Shown here: piece by piece, positions 7,778 through 15,293 of the stretch
Layout of the letters: every line of letters starts with the position of its first letter
Position numbering within the stretch: the first letter of the stretch is position 1
Assembly: GCA_013297655.1 (NCBI GenBank)
Contig: JAAFHV010000088.1
Coordinates: forward strand, 1-32,841
DNA: 32,841 nucleotides
From: Myxococcales bacterium
GTDB lineage: Bacteria > Myxococcota_A > Polyangia > Polyangiales > Polyangiaceae
Direction of reading: 5' to 3'
Position numbers and translations under genes: made by a program
The notes under the pieces: generated by a model
Told to the model about the DNA's origin: nothing
Databases searched by the model: none
What the model saw: only the letters and a program-made list of their open reading frames with translations

Positions 7778-7950
7778 CTCCGGGCCTGACGGGCCACGGG
7801 CAGGGAGCGGGGTCCGCTCGTGGAGGGGAGGATCGCGTTCCATGACGGCGCTGGGTCGTGAGGCATAGGCCGCCTTCAGCACGGGCCGTGCCCAACGAGG
7901 CGACCTAGGTTTTTACCGAAATTTCGCCATTTCCACCCGAACACTCATCA

Positions 7951-7965
7951 ACTGGTTGAACCAGT
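7951..7965. promoter_or_regulatory. Perfect palindrome, putative operator (ACTGGTTGAACCAGT)
   Basis: Two perfect 7-nt arms, ACTGGTT and AACCAGT, surround one central base, about 180 nt upstream of the first operon gene. With one flanking base on each side, it agrees with the E. coli FadR consensus (AACTGGTCNGACCAGTT) at 13 of 16 defined positions. FadR itself is not expected in this lineage, so another GntR or TetR-type regulator is more likely. No regulator gene is adjacent. Confidence 0.5.
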
Positions 7966-8131
7966 GTAACCCGGCGTTCGCGGGTCGAGCGTGCCGTCGA
8001 GCGACGAGATCGGCGCCGTCGTCCCCCATCGCCACAGCGCACCTCAGCAGCGCGTCGATGGCCACGTGAGGGATGTCCGCGTCGCTGCGAATCAGCGCGA
8101 GGCGATCTACTCCCAGTGCCCTCGACCTCGC

Positions 8132-9361
8132 TCAGTCGTGGCTCGTGGGGGCGAGGAACTCGGGCGGGGGCGCGGGGCAGTCGAGGGTGCGGAGGAAGGC
8201 GACGAGCTCGTCGACCTCGCCGCCGTTCACGTTGACGCCGTTCAAGAGCGGATCGCGGGTGCCGACCGTGGCTCCGTTGTTTCCGTTTCCATTGCGGTTT
8301 CCGTTTCCTCGACGTCCGCCGTTGTACACGTCGAGGATGAAGCCGCGGAGAGTGCGCTCGTGGCTGGCGTGGCCGAAGAAGGTGCGTTGGCCCACTCCGC
8401 GGAGGCTCGCGGTACGGAACGCGCCGCGCTGGGCGGTCTCCTGCGCGATCGAGGCGAGCTTCGTGGCTCCGGCGGCGGGCTCGTCGGAGTAGGGGCCCGA
8501 TCCGCGGAAGGGATCGTCGTGGAGTGAGGGCGCGGCGAGGAGACGGCCCTCGTCCGTCGAGGGGATCCCGATGTCGTGAAAGGCGCCATCGGAGAAGCTC
8601 GGCCCGGAGTGGCAACGCGCGCAGTTCGACTGTTCGAATACCGCGGCCCCGGCTCGCTCGGCGGCGGTGAGCTGCTCTTCTCCTCGTAGCCAACGATCGA
8701 AGCGGGTGTCGGCGCAGAGGAGCTTGCGCTCGTAGGCCTCTATCGCTTTGCCTACGTTCGCGAAGACGCGCTGTACGTTATCCCGTGTCGCCTCCGGCAT
8801 GAGTGCCCACTCCGGGGTTCCTGGCTTGGCGCGCGCGGGAACTTGGGAGAGATCGGGGAGCGCTCCGAAGACCGCTTCGTATTCGGCGCGGTAGCTGTCA
8901 CTCACGCGGCGCGCCACCTCGACGCGCGTAAAGTCCATTTCTTTCGGATTCTCGATTGCCTTGAGCGGCTGCGACCACGCCGAGTCGGCTTTTCCGTCCC
9001 AAAGCAAAAACGGGTGCATGACGGCGGCCGTGATCGGCATCGAGTGACGATCGCCGAGCTGCCCCCGGACTCCTATCGATCGCGCGCGCGGATCGGAGAA
9101 GCCGTGCTCCGGATCGTGGCAGCTGACGCAGCCTACGGTGCCGTCGGAGCTCATTCCGCGATCGAAGAAGAGGGCGCGACCGAGGGAAGAAGCGCGGGCG
9201 TCGTCCGCCACCGCGTTCGTGGGCGAAGCGGGGAGTTCGGTCGGCGAAAGTGCCATTCCCGAAAAGTCGGTCGTATCCACGTTGCGATCGGCGCACGCGG
9301 CGGTCGCGACGCCGAGCGCGACCGCGAAGCCCATGAAGGAAAACATGGCTCTGACGTTCAT
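8132..9361 (-). CDS. Di-haem cytochrome c peroxidase / MauG-family lipoprotein
   Basis: The 409-residue exported protein has an N-terminal hydrophobic segment ending at a possible lipobox cysteine (C23, VATAAC). Two c-type haem sites are visible: C78-x-x-C81-H82 (CVSCH) and C247-x-x-C250-H251 (CARCH). Residues between and after them (GRALFFDRGMSSDGTVGC, MHPFLLWDGKADS, GAFRTASLRGVG, RTFFGHA) match the bacterial cytochrome c peroxidase/MauG family, which reduces peroxide or performs radical oxidations in the periplasm. Near residues 366-380 lies an Asn/Gly-rich low-complexity insert, unusual for this family. The ATG at 9361 has a GAGG about 7 nt upstream and is preferred to an upstream in-frame start. 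It lies 117 nt downstream of the anti-sigma gene and may be in that sigma factor's regulon. Confidence 0.9.
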   Translation of the reverse strand: MNVRAMFSFMGFAVALGVATAACADRNVDTTDFSGMALSPTELPASPTNAVADDARASSLGRALFFDRGMSSDGTVGCVSCHDPEHGFSDPRARSIGVRGQLGDRHSMPITAAVMHPFLLWDGKADSAWSQPLKAIENPKEMDFTRVEVARRVSDSYRAEYEAVFGALPDLSQVPARAKPGTPEWALMPEATRDNVQRVFANVGKAIEAYERKLLCADTRFDRWLRGEEQLTAAERAGAAVFEQSNCARCHSGPSFSDGAFHDIGIPSTDEGRLLAAPSLHDDPFRGSGPYSDEPAAGATKLASIAQETAQRGAFRTASLRGVGQRTFFGHASHERTLRGFILDVYNGGRRGNGNRNGNGNNGATVGTRDPLLNGVNVNGGEVDELVAFLRTLDCPAPPPEFLAPTSHD

Positions 9362-9478
9362 GATGTTGCCTCGAGCGGAGCGGCACCTCGCGCCTTCGCG
9401 AGGTCTCTCGTGCTCCACGACAGGTACTCTCCGGACGACCCACGACCCTTCGCGAAAAAGGGATCGCGGTCGCGCTTT

Positions 9479-10285
9479 TTATTCGCCCGCGATGCGCTCG
9501 GCTTGCGTGCGATGCGCGCCGGCGGGGTAACGCCCGAGATAGCTCCGCGCTGCCGCGCGTGCCTCGGCTTTGCGGCCCGCGCGCTCGAACGCGATCGCGC
9601 GCAGGTAGACCGCTTCTTCCACCCGCGCGTCGGCGGGGTACGTCGTCGCGAAACGATCGAGCATCGCCGCGCCAGCCCCGAAGTCTCCGCGCGAGATCGC
9701 GTCCATCGCTTCTGCGAACGCGCGCGACGCGGGGGACGACGACGACGACGATGACGCCGCGCTCGGCGCTTCGACGTGCTTCAGGTGCGTGGACGATGCG
9801 GACGGCGCGGACGCGACGAGCTTCGTCGACGAGGGATCCGGCGTGGGCACGGGCAGCTCGTCCGACGGCGCGTTCGGCGTCGTGGAGAGCGGCGCGGGGT
9901 GCGAAGGCTCGAGGGTCGGTGCGCTCGAGGGCACGCTCGGCGTGGGAGCTCCTCCGCGCGACGAGGAGTACGACGCGGCGGCGAAGACCAGCGCGGGGAC
10001 GAGCACGAGCGCGGCGGCGACCAACGCGAGCGGACGACGCGCGTTCGGTCGCGGATCGGGGCTCGCCGCGGCGCGGAGGAGGGCGAGGCGCGCGCGTTGA
10101 TGAGCGAGAGGCGCGATCTCCTCGCGCGGCGCGCGGAGCGTGTCGCGGGTGGTCGTGAGATCGGCGAGGAGCTTCGTGCAGGTCGCGCACGTCATCAGGT
10201 GACGATCGAGCGACGCGCGCTCCGACGCTCCGAGGCGCTCGTCGAACGCGGCCTCGACCAACACGGCGCTCTCGCAGGGGGTCAT
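9479..10285 (-). CDS. Anti-sigma factor with zinc motif and TPR-like tail
   Basis: The 268-residue protein has an N-terminal cytoplasmic zinc anti-sigma motif H29-x3-C33-x2-C36 (DRHLMTCATC), then one transmembrane segment (about residues 84-104, LALVAAALVLVPALVFAAAS). A Ser/Pro/Thr-rich linker with a polyserine run follows, and then a C-terminal helical tail resembling a tetratricopeptide or outer-membrane-assembly repeat (AFAEAMDAISRGDFGAGAAM, EAVYLRAIAFERAGRKAEA). It should hold the ECF sigma factor encoded just upstream and release it on an envelope signal. The start ATG at 10285 overlaps the sigma stop as ATGA. The tail is probably periplasmic. Confidence 0.85.
   Translation of the reverse strand: MTPCESAVLVEAAFDERLGASERASLDRHLMTCATCTKLLADLTTTRDTLRAPREEIAPLAHQRARLALLRAAASPDPRPNARRPLALVAAALVLVPALVFAAASYSSSRGGAPTPSVPSSAPTLEPSHPAPLSTTPNAPSDELPVPTPDPSSTKLVASAPSASSTHLKHVEAPSAASSSSSSSPASRAFAEAMDAISRGDFGAGAAMLDRFATTYPADARVEEAVYLRAIAFERAGRKAEARAAARSYLGRYPAGAHRTQAERIAGE
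9735..9755. repeat. GAC trinucleotide repeat in the anti-sigma linker
   Basis: Seven GAC units, one changed to GAT, lie inside the anti-sigma gene. On the coding strand they give the polyserine run of the linker. Slippage could change its length without breaking the frame. Confidence 0.75.
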
Positions 10286-10872
10286 CGTGTCCTCCGTTCG
10301 ATCCGGGAGCGGAGCTCCGCGCGTGCGTCGTGGAGCCTTCGCCACACCGTGCCCGCCGGCACACCGAGAGCCTTCGCCGCGTCGACCCCGGACAGACCAC
10401 CGAGGTCCACCAGGAGCACGATCTCACGGTGATCGTGGGAGAGGCGCGCGAGGGCCTCGTCCATCATCGCGAGCTGCTCGTTCTTCTCCAGATCGTCCTC
10501 CGGGCTCGCGCGCGGCGAGGCCGGGGCGCGGGAGAAGCCCTCCAGCATCGCGCGGAGACGGGCGAACGTCCGCCGACGTCGACGCGCGAGCTGCGCGCAG
10601 ATCCCTAGCAAAAATGGGCGCGCGGTGGCCCCCGCCTCGAACGAGCCTGCCGCGCGCGAAGCGGTGAGGAACGTCTCTTGGACCAGATCGTCGGCGTCCG
10701 ACGCGCCGCCGAGGAGGCGCACCGCGAACCCTCGCACGCTCGCGTGGTGGCGATCGAACAGCTCCCCGAGCGGACCGAGCTCGCCGCGCGCGAGGCGCTC
10801 GAAGAGCTGCGTGTCGGTCTCTTTCGGGAGGGCCGGATCGTGCGCCGGGCCACGTAGCTTCGAGGCCGTCAC
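10282..10872 (-). CDS. ECF-type RNA polymerase sigma factor
   Basis: The 196-residue protein has sigma region 2 (LFDRHHASVRGFAVRLLGG, then DADDLVQETFLTA at about 59-71) and region 4 (about 135-185: LSHDHREIVLLVDLGGLSG, then GVPAGTVWRRLHDARAELR with a helix-turn-helix). A short variable linker joins them, and no region 1 or 3 is present, as in ECF sigma factors. Its start GTG at 10872 overlaps the outer-membrane protein stop as GTGA, and its stop overlaps the anti-sigma start as ATGA, so the three proteins are probably translationally coupled. It likely transcribes its own operon and perhaps the following haem peroxidase gene; no target promoter was identified. Confidence 0.92.
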   Translation of the reverse strand: MTASKLRGPAHDPALPKETDTQLFERLARGELGPLGELFDRHHASVRGFAVRLLGGASDADDLVQETFLTASRAAGSFEAGATARPFLLGICAQLARRRRRTFARLRAMLEGFSRAPASPRASPEDDLEKNEQLAMMDEALARLSHDHREIVLLVDLGGLSGVDAAKALGVPAGTVWRRLHDARAELRSRIERRTR

Positions 10873-11849
10873 AGCGGCACCTCGACGCCGACGTTGCCGC
10901 CCAAGGTGTACGTCGGAAACTCGGTCAGCGTGGTCGACGTGGTGGTCGTGGAGGTCGCGTCGGCGGTGCGCGCCGCGGCGAGCACCACGTCTCCGTCGAG
11001 GCCGACCACGATCCGCGCCCAACGCGCCACCGGCACCACGAGCGCTCCACCGAGCCCGCCGCGCGCCTGAATCTCGGCTTGTTGCCCTTGCGGACGCGGC
11101 AGGTCACGGAGCACCAACGCGCCTCGCAGCGCCACGCCTCCGCGCACCTCCACTGGCCCTATCGGGATGCGCCGCGCGAAGCCGAGGGCAAAGGAAAAAT
11201 CCCCGATCGGCGCGCCTTCGGATCCGACCGACGATTGCCCACGGAGCGCGATGCTCGGGAGCCAAAGTCCGAGCGGCACCGCCGCGCTCACCGAAGGCCC
11301 CACGAGCGCGACCCCCGAGCCTCCTGCACCGCGCACGTCGAGGCTAGCGCCGAAGAGAAGACGCGGGTGCTCCTCACGCGTCGCGAGCGCAGGCGCCGCT
11401 GCGGGCGCGACGGGTTTCGGCGCTTGCGGCGCGGGAGGGCTCGGCGCGGGCGCAGGCTCCGGCGCCGGTCCCGGCGTGGGCTCGGCCGCGGGCGGAGCCT
11501 GCGGAACGGGCGCAAACGCCGCCGCGAGCAACGCTTGTCCGAGCGGGAGCACGTCCTCCGGCGAAACCACCCGTCGCGCGATCGGGCCCTCACCCTCGGG
11601 GGTCACGTGGAGGGTGGCGCCGTTCTTGGTGAGCTCGAGCGCGACCTGTCCGCCGTTGCAGCTCCACGGGTGGCCGGGCTCGCTCGTGGAGCGCACGAGA
11701 TCGTCGATCGCGGCGCGCCACGACGCCGGCAACCGCGTAGCCGAGACGTCTCGCACGGGGGCACACTCGGCGTGCGCGGGATGCACCGACGCCACCGTCG
11801 CGAGTAGCGCGACGAGGAGTAGGAGCGGGATGCGGACCGACGGGTGCAC
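10869..11849 (-). CDS. Secreted protein with proline-rich linker and outer-membrane beta-barrel-like domain
   Basis: The 326-residue protein has a clear signal peptide (IPLLLLVALLATVASVHPAHA, cut near A27). A Cys-containing N-terminal domain (two Cys, C29 and about C64) follows, then a long Pro/Ala linker (about 115-155). The C-terminal half consists of amphipathic strands with Gly and aromatic ends (LLFGASLDVRGAGG, DFSFALGFARRIPIGPVEV, TYTLGGNVGVEVPL), fitting an outer-membrane barrel of about eight strands. The start is GTG at 11849; no ribosome-binding site is obvious and no better start exists. It is the first gene of the operon with the ECF sigma and anti-sigma genes, and is inferred to be the envelope component or sensor of the module. 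Its plan parallels the protein at 19450-20490. Confidence 0.75.
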   Translation of the reverse strand: MHPSVRIPLLLLVALLATVASVHPAHAECAPVRDVSATRLPASWRAAIDDLVRSTSEPGHPWSCNGGQVALELTKNGATLHVTPEGEGPIARRVVSPEDVLPLGQALLAAAFAPVPQAPPAAEPTPGPAPEPAPAPSPPAPQAPKPVAPAAAPALATREEHPRLLFGASLDVRGAGGSGVALVGPSVSAAVPLGLWLPSIALRGQSSVGSEGAPIGDFSFALGFARRIPIGPVEVRGGVALRGALVLRDLPRPQGQQAEIQARGGLGGALVVPVARWARIVVGLDGDVVLAAARTADATSTTTTSTTLTEFPTYTLGGNVGVEVPL

Positions 11850-12037
11850 GGGGTTTAGAGCGTATTGCCCGGAAGCGACGAGACCCTTCGATCTTTCTTC
11901 GAGGAGAACCCGGACGTCTCCATCGACGTTCGGAGGGCCGCGGAAAGTACTGAAGGATCGCGGGGTTGGGAGTCGCCTTCGTGTGCCGCGGGGCTCGCGT
12001 GGCGCTCGGACGCGGTTCTGTGCCCGCCGCCCACGGG

Positions 12038-12084
12038 TCTCGTCTTCTCTCTTCTCTATCCTCTATCCTCTCTCCTCTCCCTCT
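12038..12084. repeat. Polypyrimidine tract with short direct repeats
   Basis: About 47 nt are almost purely C and T on the plus strand, with repeated CTATCCT and CTCTCCT units. It lies just before the left arm of the inverted repeat. Its function is unknown. Confidence 0.6.
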
Positions 12085-12107
12085 GCGCGTGACGTGGGAA
12101 GGCCGTG

Positions 12108-12264
12108 GGGTGGGCGCGGTTTTTGGGGCGGGGGTGGTGGGTCCTGTGTCTGAGGCAGAGGTCCTGTTCACGCGAGCCAGGCGCACTCGTTCGCGACCCC
12201 TTCGAAGAGCCGTCAGCGGCCGAGGCCGGGGGGACCACCCCCGCCCCAAAAACCGTGCCCACCC
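12108..12264. repeat. 31-bp inverted repeat, one mismatch, 95-nt spacer, G-quadruplex potential
   Basis: The left arm is 12108-12138 and the right arm 12234-12264. Thirty of 31 bases pair, the mismatch being the G/A at the ninth base of the arm. Similarity continues imperfectly for about another 14 bases outward (around GGGA and GGCCG). The left arm with its flank (12107-12141) has five runs of three or more G (GGGG-T-GGG, GGGG-C-GGGGG, GGG), which can form a G-quadruplex; the right arm has the matching C runs. The spacer holds no gene. It could be a small mobile repeat or a large transcribed stem-loop. Confidence 0.75.
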
Positions 12265-12937
12265 GCGGCCGTCTCCCGCCGGCCCCGCGCCTTCTCCCTC
12301 TCCCCACAGGCCCCGTGCGCCCCGCGCACAAAACCCCCTGTCTAAGCCCCGCGCCCCCACCGCGAGCCCCGAGATGAGCGCGACGTTCTCCGCTCGACCG
12401 GAGCGCGCCGAGAAATGGCTCCAGGCAGATCATCAAAATCATTCCAGAAACGCGACGAAGAACGTCGTGAAGAACGTGCCGCTCGTGCCGGCGAACGCCC
12501 CTCGCGTATAGCCCGCTCTGACCGTCACGATTTTGGCCGTCGACGCTCCGCCACTCGAGGCAAGCTGCGACTCTGGGTGATGATGGCGGCCTCGTCGTCC
12601 GCACCTCACCAGACGTGGACGAGCCGCACGGCTCCGGCGACGACACCGAATCGAAAGCTCGTGCACTGGGCCTGGTGCGTGTGCAGAGAAGGCCTGCGCT
12701 CGTCCCTCAGCGCGGGGGCTTGGGAACCGGCGTCGGCTCGGGCGTGGTCTTGGAGTCGGGGAGATGGCGCGGACAGCCCATACCGAAGTTGCCCCTCCGC
12801 GATCTCGGTATCCGTCGCCAGGGACTTCCAGGCGCGCGTCGACGCGTAACGAGTATAGTCGCGTTCGTGCGAGCGCTGCATTTCGCGATCTGCCACACGT
12901 GCCAACCCGGACGACGCCTGAACGGAGCCTATCGAAC

Positions 12938-13498
12938 ATGATGCTCAACCGAACACTTGCTGCAGTCATTCTCGCGCTCGCCTTCGTCGCATGCGACGAG
13001 AAGAAAGAAACCCCGAGCTCCGTCCCCAGCACTTCCGCGTCCGCGTCCGCGTCGGCGAGCGCCCCCCCGCTCGCAGCGGCGAGCGCGCCCACTGCTCCCT
13101 CGCCGACGGGCTCCGCGTCTGCGGCGCCCAGCAGCAGCTCGAGCTCATCGATGATCACGGGCGATGCGAAGGACGTGGTGCTCACGGTGAAGGACCCGAA
13201 GGCGCAACCGGACAAGGTGATAAAGGCCGCCCCGGGCGGCAGCGTGACCGTGTTCCTTCCCGACTTCCCGGGAACGGTCTGGTCGGTCACCACGGTCGAC
13301 AAGACGCTCGGAAAAGCGAAGGAGGAGGTTATCCCTGGCTTCGCGCCTGGCACGAGCGGCCACCAATTCAAATGGACCACGAGCGGCCCGCTCATCAAGT
13401 CCGGCGGAAAGCACCGGGTGGAGCTCGGGAACAAGAAGGTCGGCGACAAGAATGGCAAGCCGACGGAAACCTTCGTGCTCACGATCGAGATCACCTGA
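12938..13498 (+). CDS. Small lipoprotein with Ser/Ala linker and all-beta C-terminal domain
   Basis: The 186-residue protein starts MMLNRTL and has a short hydrophobic signal ending in a lipobox (LAFVAC, C20). A low-complexity Ser/Ala/Pro linker (about residues 25-70) follows. The C-terminal domain of about 110 residues is rich in beta strands (DVVLTVKD, GGSVTVFLP, VWSVTTVD, HQFKWTTSG, HRVELGNKK, FVLTIEIT). The PGTVWSV and GTSGHQFKW pieces weakly recall chagasin-type (I42) protease inhibitors, but the diagnostic motifs are not clear and I do not assert that function. The ATG at 12938 has GGAG about 10 nt upstream, and a possible TATAGT -10 box lies at 12854. It is probably anchored in the envelope. 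Confidence 0.75.
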   Translation: MMLNRTLAAVILALAFVACDEKKETPSSVPSTSASASASASAPPLAAASAPTAPSPTGSASAAPSSSSSSSMITGDAKDVVLTVKDPKAQPDKVIKAAPGGSVTVFLPDFPGTVWSVTTVDKTLGKAKEEVIPGFAPGTSGHQFKWTTSGPLIKSGGKHRVELGNKKVGDKNGKPTETFVLTIEIT

Positions 13499-13941
13499 CG
13501 CGGGCATTCAGGCTCGAGCCAAAACGCGGCACGAACCGTTCGTGCCAACCGGACGAGCGAAGCTCGGACGGAGGGCACGATGGACCGTGGGGAGGGAGGT
13601 CCGAAGGACCGACCGACGCCACGACCGTGACGTCGCCCGCGTGAAGCTTGCCGTTTCGCCGCTCTCTTCGCCGCGTTTTTGCAGTCGCGCGCGAGCTCCT
13701 CGGCATGGACCTGCGCGAGGGGCGCGTTACTGCTGCGTTACGGCCGCCTGCAGGGTGCTCGGGTTCGGCAACATGGTGCGCGGGCGAACTGCGCGAAGCG
13801 GAACAAGAACAACCTCAAATCGATGATTTAACGGCACTGTGGCGTCCGTGGGTGTTGGCGCCCGAGCCGACGGCGACAGTGCCAGCGGCGAGGCGCGGGC
13901 TCGCGGTGGCTCGCGGTGGCCGCGGGGGCGTTCAGACGTGC
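13499..13941. other. 443-nt region between convergent genes
   Basis: No gene is supported. Noted items are a tandem duplication of GCTCGCGGTG (13900-13919), a small palindrome AAATCGATGATTT (13817-13829), and a short hairpin-forming GGTCCGAAGGACC near 13600. One plus-strand frame ending at TAA 13831 has a peptide-like tail (KRNKNNLKSMI) but no credible start. Confidence 0.5.
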
Positions 13942-15054
13942 TCAGGGCAACCGGCTCCGGGCGTAAATCGCGTTGGGCTCGCTCGTGGCCCAGTACAGGT
14001 TGCACGCGTCGGTTGCGAGCGGGCGCACGTAGCCCGCAGCCTCGATGCGCTCCGTAGGCCCGCCAGTGAGCCGCGCGCGCGCGATCGCCCGCGCGGAGAT
14101 TCCATCGGTCCACGTCACGTAGTCCGGATCGACGATCGCGTCGCCGGCGAAACCAGGGATCGTGACGACGACGCGCTCGCCGCTACCGTCTCTGCGGATC
14201 GCGAGGACGTCACCGTCGTTGAACGTGCCGTGGCCGATGGGTGACGTGCGGGCGACAAAAACTTCGTTGTCGTCGACGCCGATCACCCGGTGCCCATCGT
14301 TCACCGAAGCGCCGAAATCCTTGACGATTCGGGGGCTGCTCCCGTCTTGGAGGGAAGCCGATTCGAGCACGCGGTTCGCGGTGCTCGTTGCGTATCGAAC
14401 ATAGAAGACCTCACGCCCGTCGGTGACGAACGTGAGGGGCGATCGGAGGGAGCTCACCGGCTTCGCGCGAGTGCCATCGAAGTACGCGATGCTGCCTGCT
14501 ACGGTGTTTGGATCTTGGGTCGCGTAAAAGAGACCCGACGGGGTCGTGCGGAGTGCGCCGAGTCGCTGTTTCGAAGGGACCGTCACCGAGATCTCGGCGC
14601 CCGTGTTGCGGTCGCGCACAACGAGCGACTCGAGCCACGACGAGGGGGCCACGTCGGTGACCCGCACCACCGCGAGCTTGGCTCCGGAGACCGCGAAGGC
14701 CGCCCCGATCCGGCCCACGCTTGGCTCGATCACCGGTGTGCCCCCCGCAGTGGCGACGCGATAGAGCCCTACGCTCAACGAGGCCGGCGACGCGTCACCG
14801 CGCGTCGTCGCGGTGAACCAGAGCTCGGGTCCGTTCGGCACGAGGACCTCGGGGCTCGCGTCTCCCAAGTCGGCGATGCGCTTCACGACGGGCCCCACCG
14901 AAGTGCACGCAGCGCTCGGCGCCCACGGACCCGCCGCTGCCGTGGGCGTCGCGGGGTTCGCCTGCGGCTCGCCGGATGCGCCATCGGTGGCGATGGCCCC
15001 GCCGCACGCGGTGAGCGAGAGACCAAGGGAAAGTGCGGCCAAGCGGTGGTTCAT
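13942..15054 (-). CDS. Lipoprotein with beta-propeller-like repeats
   Basis: The 370-residue protein starts MNHRLAALSLGLSLTAC and has a lipobox (SLTAC, C17) followed by Gly/Ala/Pro spacer residues. The rest is a repeated pattern of about 40-50 residues with strands such as ELWFTATTRG, LYRVATAGGTP, KLAVVRVTD, LFYATQDP, EVFYVRYATS, EVFVARTSP and NLYWATSEPNAIYA. This fits a six- or seven-bladed propeller common in myxobacterial secreted proteins, often annotated as TolB-like or hypothetical. No catalytic motif is visible. The ATG at 15054 begins the signal peptide; upstream in-frame sequence is Arg-rich and implausible. It is divergent from the broken zinc-ribbon gene, with a 239-nt shared region. 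Confidence 0.8.
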   Translation of the reverse strand: MNHRLAALSLGLSLTACGGAIATDGASGEPQANPATPTAAAGPWAPSAACTSVGPVVKRIADLGDASPEVLVPNGPELWFTATTRGDASPASLSVGLYRVATAGGTPVIEPSVGRIGAAFAVSGAKLAVVRVTDVAPSSWLESLVVRDRNTGAEISVTVPSKQRLGALRTTPSGLFYATQDPNTVAGSIAYFDGTRAKPVSSLRSPLTFVTDGREVFYVRYATSTANRVLESASLQDGSSPRIVKDFGASVNDGHRVIGVDDNEVFVARTSPIGHGTFNDGDVLAIRRDGSGERVVVTIPGFAGDAIVDPDYVTWTDGISARAIARARLTGGPTERIEAAGYVRPLATDACNLYWATSEPNAIYARSRLP

Positions 15055-15258
15055 GACCAGGGCTAGGGTCGAGGGGGGCGAATCCGTGTCGGAATCGTCC
15101 GTCGCTCGAAGAAAAGCGCGAGCGCGGCCCCATTCTAGAGCGCCGACACCTCGCTCGCACCGTGCAACGCTCGCACCTCGGACGCGGTACGCCGCCGCGA
15201 GAGGCGATCGAGACCTCGCGCCGAGGCACGCCGCATCGCGCGAGGCGGGGAGTAGGAC

Positions 15259-15272
15259 TTTGGCATGCCAAA
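15259..15272. promoter_or_regulatory. Perfect 14-bp palindrome, putative operator (TTTGGCATGCCAAA)
   Basis: A perfect palindrome lies 21 nt before the GTG of the zinc-ribbon reading frame, in the divergent region between two genes. A further GGCATG half-site occurs at 15280-15285, one and a half to two helical turns downstream. The arrangement suggests a dimeric repressor or activator site. The regulator is unknown. Confidence 0.5.
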
Positions 15273-15293
15273 CCTTCATGGCATGATCGGGCG

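Larger units (their letters stand above)
7772..8131. other. 360-nt intergenic region upstream of the six-gene operon
   Basis: This stretch separates the start of the operon from the stop of the MauG-like gene on the same strand. It holds the 15-bp palindrome at 7951-7965 and a short AT-richer patch around 7910-7935, unusual in this GC-rich sequence. It is the expected place for the operon promoter. I cannot identify convincing -35/-10 boxes, and no coding region is supported. Confidence 0.6.
11850..12937. other. Gene-poor region of about 1.1 kb with repeats
   Basis: No reading frame here shows convincing codon bias or a recognisable domain; the open frames are Arg/Pro-rich and look like noise of high GC content. 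It contains a polypyrimidine tract (12038-12084), a large inverted repeat (12108-12138 with 12234-12264), and a possible -10 element TATAGT at 12854-12859 that could serve the lipoprotein gene at 12938. Confidence 0.6.

Noticed and set aside
9362-9478. Hairpin with CTTTTTCGC arms after the anti-sigma stop as a terminator
   Set aside because: Pairing is imperfect with a bulge and the T-run is inside an arm; support is too weak to list.
12606-12905. Possible small genes on either strand upstream of the lipoprotein
   Set aside because: Several frames are open but none has a consistent composition, a start with ribosome-binding site, or a domain.
12938-13498. Chagasin-type protease inhibitor assignment
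   Set aside because: Only loose resemblance of two loops; the family's NPTTGY-W, GxGG and RPW motifs are not clearly present.
12439-13578. Long minus-strand frame opposite the small lipoprotein
   Set aside because: The plus strand carries the lipobox, linker and strand-rich domain; the minus frame has no recognisable feature.
13680-13833. Plus-strand frame ending KRNKNNLKSMI before a TAA
   Set aside because: The tail looks protein-like, but upstream residues are noise and no start or homologue was recognised.
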